64,000 nt of DNA from NCBI RefSeq assembly GCF_900112755.1, contig NZ_FOMW01000005.1, positions 62,001 through 126,000 on the forward strand. Reading direction: 5' to 3'. The notes under the pieces were generated by a model. It did no database searches and was not told the DNA's origin. It saw only the letters and a program-made list of their open reading frames with translations. How positions within the stretch are numbered: position 1 is the first letter of the stretch; every line of letters starts with the position of its first letter. The position numbers and the translations under genes were made by a program. The DNA is from Sulfitobacter brevis (GTDB lineage: Bacteria > Pseudomonadota > Alphaproteobacteria > Rhodobacterales > Rhodobacteraceae). Below, one piece after another: positions 1 to 6,515 of the stretch.

Positions 1-188
1 AAAATCGTGAAGAGCCAAGCCCGCATATTTGTGCCGACTTCAAATTTCTCTATATTTGTCCACGCCTTAACAAGCGTGTCCTGAACCATGTCATCCGCGA
101 TTGCCCCGTTGCGGGTCAAGCTGATGGCAAAAGCCCGCATGGCCGGTAGATGCTCTACCAGCTCCTCACGTGGGTCGCGTTGGGTCAT
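1..188 (-). CDS. ecfG: ECF sigma factor, EcfG-type (N-terminal part)
   Basis: This is the first 62 codons of an ECF sigma factor; the rest lies beyond the left edge. Reading leftward from ATG at 186-188, the protein begins MTQRDPREELVEHLPAMRAF and carries sigma region 2 features: the acidic stretch ADDMVQDTLVKAW and then GTNMRAWLFTI. The start is one base beyond the nepR stop, so the two genes are transcriptionally and probably translationally coupled, with nepR first. By family knowledge, EcfG directs RNA polymerase to general stress promoters of the form GGAAC-N16/17-CGTT and is held by NepR until phosphorylated PhyR titrates NepR away. The EcfG assignment rests mainly on the nepR/phyR context, because only region 2 is visible. 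Confidence 0.88.
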   Translation of the reverse strand, partial: MTQRDPREELVEHLPAMRAFAISLTRNGAIADDMVQDTLVKAWTNIEKFEVGTNMRAWLFTI

Positions 189-189
189 G

Positions 190-345
190 TTATTGAACCT
201 TGCCGGTGTCTTGCTGTTGCAACTGCTTCAACAAATCTTTGAACCGGTCAGGAATCCCTTCTTCGAGCGTTTCGTCAAAAACGCGTTTCAGATTCTCGTC
301 AATGACGCGTTCACGATCTGCGCTGGTGTTAGATTTCACAAACAT
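190..345 (-). CDS. nepR: Anti-sigma factor NepR
   Basis: This 51-residue gene is too short for most gene finders. It starts with ATG at 343-345 behind AGAGGT. The core reads IDENLKRVFDETLEEGIPDR followed by FKDLLKQLQQQ, the hallmark of the NepR family: an amphipathic helix, the conserved (E)GIPDRF turn, and a second helix. NepR binds EcfG and blocks it; phosphorylated PhyR, whose sigma-like domain mimics EcfG, binds NepR and frees the sigma factor. It lies directly upstream of the sigma gene and divergent from phyR, the classic alphaproteobacterial arrangement. I am confident because both sequence and context match. Confidence 0.94.
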   Translation of the reverse strand: MFVKSNTSADRERVIDENLKRVFDETLEEGIPDRFKDLLKQLQQQDTGKVQ

Positions 346-390
346 ACCTCTGGATTCGCCCGCTAGTAGTCAAATATTATACACATGCAT

Positions 391-425
391 CGGAACCAAA
401 CACCGCTGATCCACGTTTGGTTCCG
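391..425. promoter_or_regulatory. Superimposed divergent EcfG-type promoters
   Basis: On the + strand GGAAC (392-396), a 17-base spacer and CGTT (414-417) match the EcfG consensus and point to phyR. On the - strand GGAAC (424-420), a 17-base spacer and TGTT (402-399) point to nepR. Both are embedded in one perfect 11-base inverted repeat, 391-401 against 415-425. The implied leaders are about 30 bases for phyR and 47 for nepR. The two elements share the same DNA, so only one polymerase orientation can be bound at a time. Confidence 0.85.
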
Positions 426-454
426 AGAATAGTAAAAAAAAAGGACTGGTCCAG

Positions 455-1264
455 ATGAATGACGCACCTAACACGCCAAGTATCAGCGACGAACTCGGGG
501 CGACGATCCCATTTCTGCGCCGGTTCTCGCGGGCAATGACGGGCAGCCAGCAAAGCGGCGACTCCTTCGCCGCTGCCGCTCTGGAAGCGATCCTTGCGGA
601 TCGGTCTGTCTTGCAAGGTAGCTCGACCAAGACGGCATTGTTCAAAGTTCTTTACAGCATTTGGGCCAGCGTCGGCGCCCCTGTCGAGCACGGTGAACAT
701 GGCGCGCGCGCCAAAGCGCAGAAGCGTTTGGAAAGCCTGACCAACAACAGCCGCGAAGCGTTGTTGCTGCACACCATCGAAGGTTTCTCCTTTGACGAGA
801 TCGCCGAAATCATCGGCGTTGAGCAAAGCGAAGCAGAAGAACTGGTGACAATTGCCCGCCGTGAAATGGCCGATAGCGCCACAGGTTCAGTGATGATCAT
901 CGAAGACGAAGCGATCATCGCGATGGATATCGAAAGCATCGTGGCCGAGATGGGCCACCGTGTGACCGGCGTTGCCCGCACCCGCGATGAAGCGGTGAAG
1001 CTGGGTAAGGCCGATGTGCCTGACCTGATTTTGGCGGACATCCAACTGGCCGACAACTCGTCGGGCATTGATGCGGTCAATGACCTTCTTGAAGCTCTGG
1101 GCCATCGTCCGGTGATCTTTATCACAGCCTTCCCCGAGCGTCTGTTGACCGGTGACAAGCCAGAGCCAGCCTTCCTGATCTCCAAGCCATATTCGGTCGA
1201 TCAGGTCATGTCGGCTGTGTCTCAGGCGATGTTCTTTTCGTCGACCGAAACCATCACTGCTTAA
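455..1264 (+). CDS. phyR: PhyR, general stress response anti-anti-sigma regulator
   Basis: The 269-residue protein has the PhyR architecture: a sigma-factor-like N-terminal half (about 15-140) and a receiver domain (about 146-262). The receiver shows the acidic pair in MIIEDEAIIAMD, the phosphoacceptor Asp195 in LILADIQLAD, the Thr in IFITAFPERL (a PhyR-type FxTAFPE motif) and the conserved Lys in ISKPY. By family knowledge, phosphorylation by HWE/HisKA2 kinases opens the protein so that its sigma-like half captures NepR. The start at 455 has AAAGGAC upstream. It is divergent from nepR-ecfG and likely transcribed from the EcfG-type promoter at 392-417, giving positive autoregulation. A hairpin terminator follows at 1292-1325. 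No cognate kinase is in the window. Confidence 0.95.
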   Translation: MNDAPNTPSISDELGATIPFLRRFSRAMTGSQQSGDSFAAAALEAILADRSVLQGSSTKTALFKVLYSIWASVGAPVEHGEHGARAKAQKRLESLTNNSREALLLHTIEGFSFDEIAEIIGVEQSEAEELVTIARREMADSATGSVMIIEDEAIIAMDIESIVAEMGHRVTGVARTRDEAVKLGKADVPDLILADIQLADNSSGIDAVNDLLEALGHRPVIFITAFPERLLTGDKPEPAFLISKPYSVDQVMSAVSQAMFFSSTETITA

Positions 1265-1291
1265 ACTTTAATAGGCAGTAAACCACTTCAT

Positions 1292-1325
1292 GAACGCCGG
1301 GCTTGCGAAAAGTCCGGCGTTCTTT
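1292..1325 (+). terminator. Rho-independent terminator after phyR
   Basis: GAACGCCGG (1292-1300) pairs with CCGGCGTTC (1313-1321). An inner CTT/AAG pairing extends the stem, and TTTA follows. It separates phyR from the next transcription unit. Confidence 0.8.
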
Positions 1326-1334
1326 ACACTTCCG

Positions 1335-1360
1335 GGAACAATTCTCGCGTCCGCTGCGTT
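1335..1360 (+). promoter_or_regulatory. EcfG-type promoter of the DUF883/holin pair
   Basis: GGAAC (1335-1339) is followed after exactly 17 bases by CGTT (1357-1360), the same consensus and spacing as in front of phyR. The start codon of the DUF883 gene lies 45 bases further on. This places the membrane protein pair in the general stress regulon. Confidence 0.78.
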
Positions 1361-1405
1361 TGTCGTTTGACACATACATCTCGACCTCTTGGAAGGAGCC
1401 ATCAC

Positions 1406-1720
1406 ATGGCGACCACAACCACCAACGGCAAAAAGTCCGACTCCATCGTCACGATCGACGATCTGGCGGGCCAGCTTACCACTCTGAAAAACGAAATCGC
1501 TTCGCTGACCTCGGCGATGGGCGATTATGGCAAGGCAAAAACTGCCGAAGTAAGTGACACGGCAAAATCGACAGTGAACGATTTGTCGAATGCAGGTCGC
1601 GAACGGGCGCTGGACGCCCAGAAACAGGCCGAAGAGTTTGTCCGCACTCAGCCCTCGACCGCTTTGGGCATTGCGGCTGGCGTAGGTTTTCTTGTTGGCA
1701 TGATCACGGCCCGCCGCTGA
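1406..1720 (+). CDS. DUF883-type stress-associated membrane-anchored protein
   Basis: The 104-residue protein has a long charged helical region (about 15-80, rich in K, E, A and D, probably coiled coil) and a C-terminal hydrophobic anchor, STALGIAAGVGFLVGM, ending in ARR. This is the DUF883/ElaB/YqjD layout; in enterobacteria these tail-anchored proteins bind ribosomes and are made under stress. I chose ATG 1406 because GGAAGGAG sits at 1391-1398; an upstream in-frame ATG at 1367 lacks such a site and lies close to the predicted transcription start. The next gene starts two bases after the stop, so the two are cotranscribed, likely under EcfG control. Confidence 0.85.
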   Translation: MATTTTNGKKSDSIVTIDDLAGQLTTLKNEIASLTSAMGDYGKAKTAEVSDTAKSTVNDLSNAGRERALDAQKQAEEFVRTQPSTALGIAAGVGFLVGMITARR

Positions 1721-1721
1721 G

Positions 1722-2075
1722 ATGATCTCACTGATAGGCCAGCACGTTCAGGATGCTGCATCACGGACCGCACAAACTGCTGTGATCGGTCTGGGTGCAG
1801 CAATTGCCATGTTTATCGGACTAGGCTTTCTGACGCTTGCCGCATGGCTTTTTCTGATCGCTGTTGCCACACCCATCACGGCCGCCTTGATATTGGGCGG
1901 CCTTTATTTTGGCATAGGGTTGGTCGCGCTTTCCATTCTATCGGCGCGTCAAAGGGCACGGGCGCGCGCCAAAGCAGTCGCCGCGCAGCAGTCCGCCAGC
2001 GCCGAGGGCGCACTGTCAAAAATAATCTTGGCCTTTATCACCGGCATTACCGCAGGTCAGAAATCGCGGTCCTGA
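1722..2075 (+). CDS. Phage-holin-superfamily-III-like (YqjE-type) membrane protein
   Basis: The protein has 117 residues with a short N-terminal cytosolic part, two adjacent hydrophobic segments (about 21-48 and 55-76) and a basic, Ala-rich tail beginning ARQRARARAKA. This matches the Holin-X/YqjE family, which is regularly coded next to DUF883 proteins. The name holin is historical: there is no lysis cassette here, and the likely role is a membrane component of the stress response. It follows the DUF883 gene by one base. Its 3' end overlaps the convergent gene at 2047-2400 by 29 bases. Confidence 0.75.
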   Translation: MISLIGQHVQDAASRTAQTAVIGLGAAIAMFIGLGFLTLAAWLFLIAVATPITAALILGGLYFGIGLVALSILSARQRARARAKAVAAQQSASAEGALSKIILAFITGITAGQKSRS

Positions 2076-2400
2076 TCGCGGAGATCAGCATCGTCGTATC
2101 AAACGGCAATGGCACCATCTGCATCCAGCCCGGCAAGGGCTGAGACACTTTGCTGCCGCCCCCGATCACCACAAACCGCACATTCTGCGCCAACTTGGTC
2201 GGATCCATCAGCCGTGCGAACAAGCACACGGTCGGACGCGCGACAATTGCGACAGCGGGTTCGGTGTAGGCCGCCAGAGTTTCGAACAATTCATCTACCG
2301 AGTCGAACAATCTTATGGAACAGTCAGAAAAGAGCTCCGACAGTGTTTCGGAGATATCCTCCTGAACAATAAGATCTGGCTCATAGATAAAGAAAGACAT
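2047..2400 (-). CDS. Degenerate receiver-like protein of unknown function
   Basis: The 117-residue protein starts at ATG 2398-2400 behind GGAGG. Its alternating hydrophobic strand/helix pattern resembles a CheY-type receiver: an acidic N-terminal turn (IYEPDLIVQED), a third-strand region AVAIVARPT, VRFVVIGGGS, and a C-terminal VPLPFDTTMLISAI helix. The site that should hold the phosphorylated Asp (VAIVAR) has none, and the usual Lys-Pro-Phe has become Leu-Pro-Phe. If it is a receiver it cannot be phosphorylated in the normal way. It is divergent from the Crp/Fnr gene, from which 86 bases separate it. The receiver reading is inference from pattern; no partner or output domain is visible. Confidence 0.6.
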   Translation of the reverse strand: MSFFIYEPDLIVQEDISETLSELFSDCSIRLFDSVDELFETLAAYTEPAVAIVARPTVCLFARLMDPTKLAQNVRFVVIGGGSKVSQPLPGWMQMVPLPFDTTMLISAIRTAISDLR

Positions 2401-2486
2401 CACGCACCCTCCACGAATAGTGCAAGTTCTATGCAACCTCTTCGCGGGGCGCATTAAACAGTGACATACACAAAGGCTATTTTTCG

Positions 2487-3215
2487 ATGACAACCCAATG
2501 TCGGTACTGTCCTTTACTTCGCAAGGACGCCTTTGTTCGCATGTCGAAGGAAGAGATTGAATTTATGCAAAAATTCAAGGCTGGTGAGCTTACGGTAGAG
2601 CCGGGCACGCCAATCTTGATGCAAGGCTCGAACGCGCCGCAGTTGTTCACCGTACTTTCCGGTCTCGGTATACGCGACAAGATGCTTGAAAATGGCCAGC
2701 GTCAGGTGATCAACTTCGTCTTTCCGGGCGATTTTATCGGGCTGCAGGCAGGTGTACTGGGCAAAATGGGCCATTCTATCGAGGCGCGCACCCACATGCG
2801 GCTTTGTGTTTTCAATCGGTCCGAGTTCTGGAATTTCTTCAAGAACCACCCCTCACGGGCGTTCGACATCACATGGCTGGCCGCTATTGAAGAGCATTTT
2901 CTGGGCGAAACGCTCGCTACTTTGGGTCAGCGTACAGCCGTTCAGGCAGTCGCTTGGGCATTAGTGCGGATTTATCAGCGGGGTGAAACGCTCGGCATGG
3001 TGACCAACAACCAGATGGAGCTGCCCTATACCCAACGCGATATGGCCGATGCGCTTGGGCTGTCGCTGGTGCACACAAACAAAACACTCGCCAAACTGAA
3101 AGAACGGCAGCTTGCCTCCTGGTCGGATCGCACGCTGCGGATTTCTAATTTGCATGCGTTGGCCGAAGTGGCTGTTACCTCCCTGACCGAACCGCCCAAA
3201 CGCCCGCTGATGTGA
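2487..3215 (+). CDS. Crp/Fnr family transcriptional regulator
   Basis: The 242-residue protein has an N-terminal cyclic-nucleotide-binding-type beta barrel (about 20-115), a long dimerisation helix (about 120-150) and a C-terminal winged helix with the recognition segment YTQRDMADALGLSLVHTNKT (about 184-203). It lacks the usual cAMP-contact signature. It has an N-terminal Cys5-x2-Cys8 pair and Cys107 in MRLCVFN, at the place of FNR Cys122. The fourth FNR cysteine is missing and the matching position is Asp14. It may therefore sense redox or oxygen, or none of these. Start 2487 has AAGG about 12 bases upstream. Divergent from the receiver-like gene at 2047-2400. Confidence 0.88.
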   Translation: MTTQCRYCPLLRKDAFVRMSKEEIEFMQKFKAGELTVEPGTPILMQGSNAPQLFTVLSGLGIRDKMLENGQRQVINFVFPGDFIGLQAGVLGKMGHSIEARTHMRLCVFNRSEFWNFFKNHPSRAFDITWLAAIEEHFLGETLATLGQRTAVQAVAWALVRIYQRGETLGMVTNNQMELPYTQRDMADALGLSLVHTNKTLAKLKERQLASWSDRTLRISNLHALAEVAVTSLTEPPKRPLM

Positions 3216-3234
3216 AACCGCGGGGCCAGCAGCT

Positions 3235-4158
3235 TCAGCCGTCCACGTCGACCACATGATCGGCGACGTAAGCGCCGCGCTTGCCCAACGGCTTGGCGCG
3301 CCCGGTGGTGCTATCCGACTTGGTGCGCAGTTCGATTTGCGCATTCAGCGAGGCACCCAGCAGCACCAGAAAGCTGGTGATCCACAGCCAGATCAGCATG
3401 GCGATGACCGCACCGATGGACCCGTAAACTTGATTATAGTTGCCGAAATTTGCCACGTAATAGGAAAACCCGATCGATACGGCAGCCCATGATGCCACGG
3501 CCAGAATGGCCCCGATGCTCAGCCACTGCATCTGCGCGGCTTTGCGGTTCGGGCCATAGCGATAAAGTACGCCAACCCCCATCAGCAGCACAGCAATCGC
3601 AATGGCCCAACGCAGAAACTCGACCGCGAAGTTACCCAGCCCACCCAGCGGAAAGAACGCCAGTATCACAGGTGCTACCACCAGCATCAGCATCGCGATA
3701 ATCCCGACAAACACGAGCGCGATGGTCAGGATCAGCGCCCGCGCATAATGGTGCGCGGCCTTGCGATTGCGTTCACTATAGACGTTATTGAGGCCCTTCA
3801 TCATCGCCCCCACCCCTGCGCGCGCCGACCACAGCGCAAACAGCAGCGACAACACGCCCGCCCAGCTCAGCTTGTCGGCACTGGTATTCACCAGCGAGAC
3901 AACCTGCGCATTGATCAGGTTATAAACGTCATGCGGCAACAGCCCGCGCACATCCTCAAGCTGCGCCACGACGACAGCGGGGTCAGAGATCAACCCGAAC
4001 AGCGCAATGATCGCCGCGAGGGCAGGAAACATCGACAGCATCGAGAAAAACGCCACACCCGCCGAAATCAGGCTGAGGTCGTTTTCCGCCACGTGGGTCA
4101 GGCTGGCCCTGAAGGCCTGCCAATAGAGTATCGGGCGCGTCGGAAGGCTGCGCTTCAT
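3235..4158 (-). CDS. YihY/BrkB (UPF0761) family inner membrane protein
   Basis: The 307-residue protein has about six hydrophobic segments and the family landmarks: LSLISAGVAFFSMLSMFPA near residue 33, LLFALWSARAGVGAMMKGLNN in the middle, and an IGAVIAMLIWLWITSFLVLLG segment near residue 250 preceded by YGSIGA. This family was long misnamed ribonuclease BN; its activity is unsettled. I chose ATG 4156-4158 because AGGGGA lies just upstream; an in-frame ATG at 4185 has no good ribosome site. It follows the formate/nitrite transporter-type gene on the same strand after 42 bases and is probably cotranscribed with it. Confidence 0.88.
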   Translation of the reverse strand: MKRSLPTRPILYWQAFRASLTHVAENDLSLISAGVAFFSMLSMFPALAAIIALFGLISDPAVVVAQLEDVRGLLPHDVYNLINAQVVSLVNTSADKLSWAGVLSLLFALWSARAGVGAMMKGLNNVYSERNRKAAHHYARALILTIALVFVGIIAMLMLVVAPVILAFFPLGGLGNFAVEFLRWAIAIAVLLMGVGVLYRYGPNRKAAQMQWLSIGAILAVASWAAVSIGFSYYVANFGNYNQVYGSIGAVIAMLIWLWITSFLVLLGASLNAQIELRTKSDSTTGRAKPLGKRGAYVADHVVDVDG

Positions 4159-4200
4159 AGGTGTCCCCTGCTCGTGCCGCGTCAAGTGCTTGGTCGGGCG

Positions 4201-5046
4201 CTAGCTGCCCTCGACATCATCGCGCACTTGGCCCCATGCAACCAGCGTGAAGATAACGGTTCCTCCGACGATGTTGCCAACCAGCACCGGAATAAAGAAC
4301 CGGAAGATTGCTGGCAGAATGTCCAGTTCACCGCGCACGATAAGGAACGCCATCTCGACCGAGCCCGCGACAATATGGGTGAAATCCCCTGCCGCGATCA
4401 GCCACGTGAAGGTGAGGATCAGGAAAAATGCCGTCTCATCGGCCTGCGGCAGCATCCACACGATCAGGGCCACGATGACACCGGCTGGAATAGCCCGCCA
4501 GAAACCTTCCATCGCGGGCATCCCAGTCGCGTGATGCGACAGATCGGCCATAGCGGCAAGTACCTCACCCGATACCGCAGGCGTAAACTCGAACAGCGAC
4601 GCCGCCGCAAAGGCGCCAATGACATTGGCCCCCAGAACAATGCCCCAAAGCCGCAGCATACACATCAGCGCGTGCGTAGTCCGCGCTTGCATCACAGGCA
4701 GCACGGTAGTGATCGTGTTTTCCGTGAAAAGCTGCATCCGGCCCATGATCACGGCGAGAAACCCCAGAGAGTAGCCAAGGTTCTCGATCAAAAAGCGATA
4801 CGGCGTATCGGGCAGATAGGCGCGAAAGATCGATTCGCCCAAAACCGAGAGGCTGATCAACATCCCCGCCGCGATCCCCGACCAGACCAGCGATTTGGTC
4901 GAGCGGCGCAATTCTTCCTCGCCCTCGCGCCGGATCACTTCGTAGATCAGCTTGGGCGACAGCGCCGCCGCTTCGGAAACGGATCTTTCTTCCGCCGCCG
5001 CCTCGACTGCGGCCTTACGTCTGTGTTTCGAGATCAGCGGAGCCAT
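4201..5046 (-). CDS. Formate/nitrite transporter family protein (YfdC-like)
   Basis: The protein has 281 residues. After a charged N-terminal extension of about 50 residues (KLIYEVIRREGEEELRRSTK) there are about six membrane segments typical of the FNT fold, including SLGFLAVIMGRMQLFTENT, WGIVLGANVIGA, the central ATGMPAMEGFWRAIPAGVIV and the last LVGNIVGGTVIFTLV. The long N-terminus and the GRMQLFTENT motif resemble YfdC-type members rather than FocA or NirC. FNT proteins form pentameric channels for small anions; the substrate is not evident here. GGAAGA precedes the ATG. It heads a two-gene unit with the YihY-type gene. Confidence 0.85.
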   Translation of the reverse strand: MAPLISKHRRKAAVEAAAEERSVSEAAALSPKLIYEVIRREGEEELRRSTKSLVWSGIAAGMLISLSVLGESIFRAYLPDTPYRFLIENLGYSLGFLAVIMGRMQLFTENTITTVLPVMQARTTHALMCMLRLWGIVLGANVIGAFAAASLFEFTPAVSGEVLAAMADLSHHATGMPAMEGFWRAIPAGVIVALIVWMLPQADETAFFLILTFTWLIAAGDFTHIVAGSVEMAFLIVRGELDILPAIFRFFIPVLVGNIVGGTVIFTLVAWGQVRDDVEGS

Positions 5047-5107
5047 ATGCGTCTTCCATCTTAGAGTTTTGCTAATCTAGCGCAGACTGGCGTTTCGCAC
5101 ACCAAAA

Positions 5108-5124
5108 ATGATCAGACAGATCAT
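5108..5124. repeat. Short inverted repeat ahead of the class V PLP enzyme gene
   Basis: ATGATC (5108-5113) and GATCAT (5119-5124) form a perfect 6-base inverted repeat around five bases, in the 140-base gap between divergent genes. It could be a regulator half-site pair, but it is short enough to occur by chance. Confidence 0.3.
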
Positions 5125-5186
5125 CGCATTCGACTTGCACACCCCGCGACAAAAGCAAAAATAGCGCGACCTGAAAGGACCCTCCT

Positions 5187-6440
5187 ATGACCGCTGACCT
5201 CTCCAATCTGATGCCCGAAATCCGCAGCCGCTTTGCCCATGTAGAGAGCTGCCCGTTTCAGGGCCCTCGGGTATTCTTTGAGAACGCGGGCGGTGCGCTG
5301 ACGCTGAATTCCGTCGTCGAAACCTCGACTAAATTTGCCGCCATTCCCGACAATCAGGGCCGCGACAACCCTGCCTCCAAGGCTTTGGTCGACATCATCA
5401 ACCGCGCAAAAGCCGACATGGCGGTGTTCTTCAACGCCCCGCAAGGCCGCTTTTTCGTTGGAGAATCCGGCACCGAGCTAAGTTTCCGCCTGATCCGCAC
5501 CGCGATCATGGGCAGCGCGACCGGTGGATCGGTCATCGGCTCGTCGATTGAACACCCCGCCTCGCGCAGTGCCGCACTGCATTGGGCCGAAGTCGCGGGC
5601 AAACCCTATATCGACGTGCCGCATGATGACGCCACCGGACAGGTCACCGCCGAAACCTATGCTGCCAAGATGACACCGGACGTGCGGGTCGCCACAATCC
5701 TGCACACTTCGCCCGTTACAGGCATCGGAAATGACGTGGCGGCAATTAGCGCCGCAATCCGCGCAGTTTCGCCCGAAGCGTTGATTTTCGTCGATGGCAT
5801 CCAGCACGCCAGCCACGGCAGGATCGATATCGCCTCCTATGATATCGATGGCTATGTCGTTTCGCCCTACAAGGTGTTCTCGCGCCACGGCTATGGCATT
5901 GCCTGGGCGTCCGACCGGCTGACAAGCCTCTCAATCGAGACACTGCGCAACAGCCCCGCTGGCAACTGGGAGATGGGCACCCGCGATACCGGCGCCTATG
6001 CGACATTCTCCGATGTGGTGGCCTATTTTGACTGGCTCGGCGGCCAGGTATCGGACGCCGATACTCCGCGGGGCCGGATCGAGGCGGCAGGGGCGGCAAT
6101 CCATGCCCATGAAAAGACCCTTACCGATGCGATGCTGCATGGGGTTGGCAACCTGCAAGGCTTGGCCGAACTGCAGGGTGTCACGATCCTGGGCGGTATT
6201 GAGAATAAAGACCGCGAAGGGCTGGTATGTTTCGCGCTAGACCACGTGCCCGCCGCAGACATCGTTGCCAAGCTGAATGATCAGGGCATCCGCACCCATA
6301 TGCGCAAGGCGGATCATTACTCCGGTAACGTGCTGAACCCGCTAGGAATAGAGGCTGCCGTGCGCGTGTCGCTGTGCCATTACAACTCGCTCGACGAGGT
6401 GCGCAGCCTGCTCGCTGCTATGAAAGGCATCGCTGGCTAA
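5187..6440 (+). CDS. Class V PLP enzyme, cysteine desulfurase-like (VC1184 subfamily type)
   Basis: The 417-residue protein is a fold-type I, aminotransferase class V enzyme. Landmarks are VFFENAGGALTLNSVV at the N-terminus, a Ser/Glu-rich cofactor region FFVGESGTELSFRL, SSIEHPASRSAALHW, the cofactor aspartate in IFVDGIQHASHGRIDIA and the PLP lysine in VVSPYKVFSRHG. The FFxNAGG opening and overall length suit the cysteine-desulfurase-like group exemplified by Vibrio VC1184, whose members are not all desulfurases. I see no obvious cysteine-containing catalytic loop of the SufS/IscS type, so desulfurase activity is doubtful. It stands 75 bases upstream of an M20 hydrolase, suggesting joint action on an amino-acid derivative. 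Confidence 0.82.
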   Translation: MTADLSNLMPEIRSRFAHVESCPFQGPRVFFENAGGALTLNSVVETSTKFAAIPDNQGRDNPASKALVDIINRAKADMAVFFNAPQGRFFVGESGTELSFRLIRTAIMGSATGGSVIGSSIEHPASRSAALHWAEVAGKPYIDVPHDDATGQVTAETYAAKMTPDVRVATILHTSPVTGIGNDVAAISAAIRAVSPEALIFVDGIQHASHGRIDIASYDIDGYVVSPYKVFSRHGYGIAWASDRLTSLSIETLRNSPAGNWEMGTRDTGAYATFSDVVAYFDWLGGQVSDADTPRGRIEAAGAAIHAHEKTLTDAMLHGVGNLQGLAELQGVTILGGIENKDREGLVCFALDHVPAADIVAKLNDQGIRTHMRKADHYSGNVLNPLGIEAAVRVSLCHYNSLDEVRSLLAAMKGIAG

Positions 6441-6515
6441 CGGATCGGGACGAATTCAACGCTGGGTGGTTCGCAGCCTCTTGCCAAGGGGCGCGAACCG
6501 TTCAAACATGCGGCC

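Noticed and set aside
1722..2075. Phage origin because of the holin-like gene
   Set aside because: No endolysin or other phage gene is near; the pairing with DUF883 and the stress promoter indicates a chromosomal membrane protein.
3748..5064. A 438-codon open frame on the + strand opposite the YihY-type and FNT-type genes
   Set aside because: Its translation is Arg/His/Gln/Pro-rich with no recognisable domain, and the opposite strand encodes two clear membrane proteins. It is a shadow of GC-rich coding.
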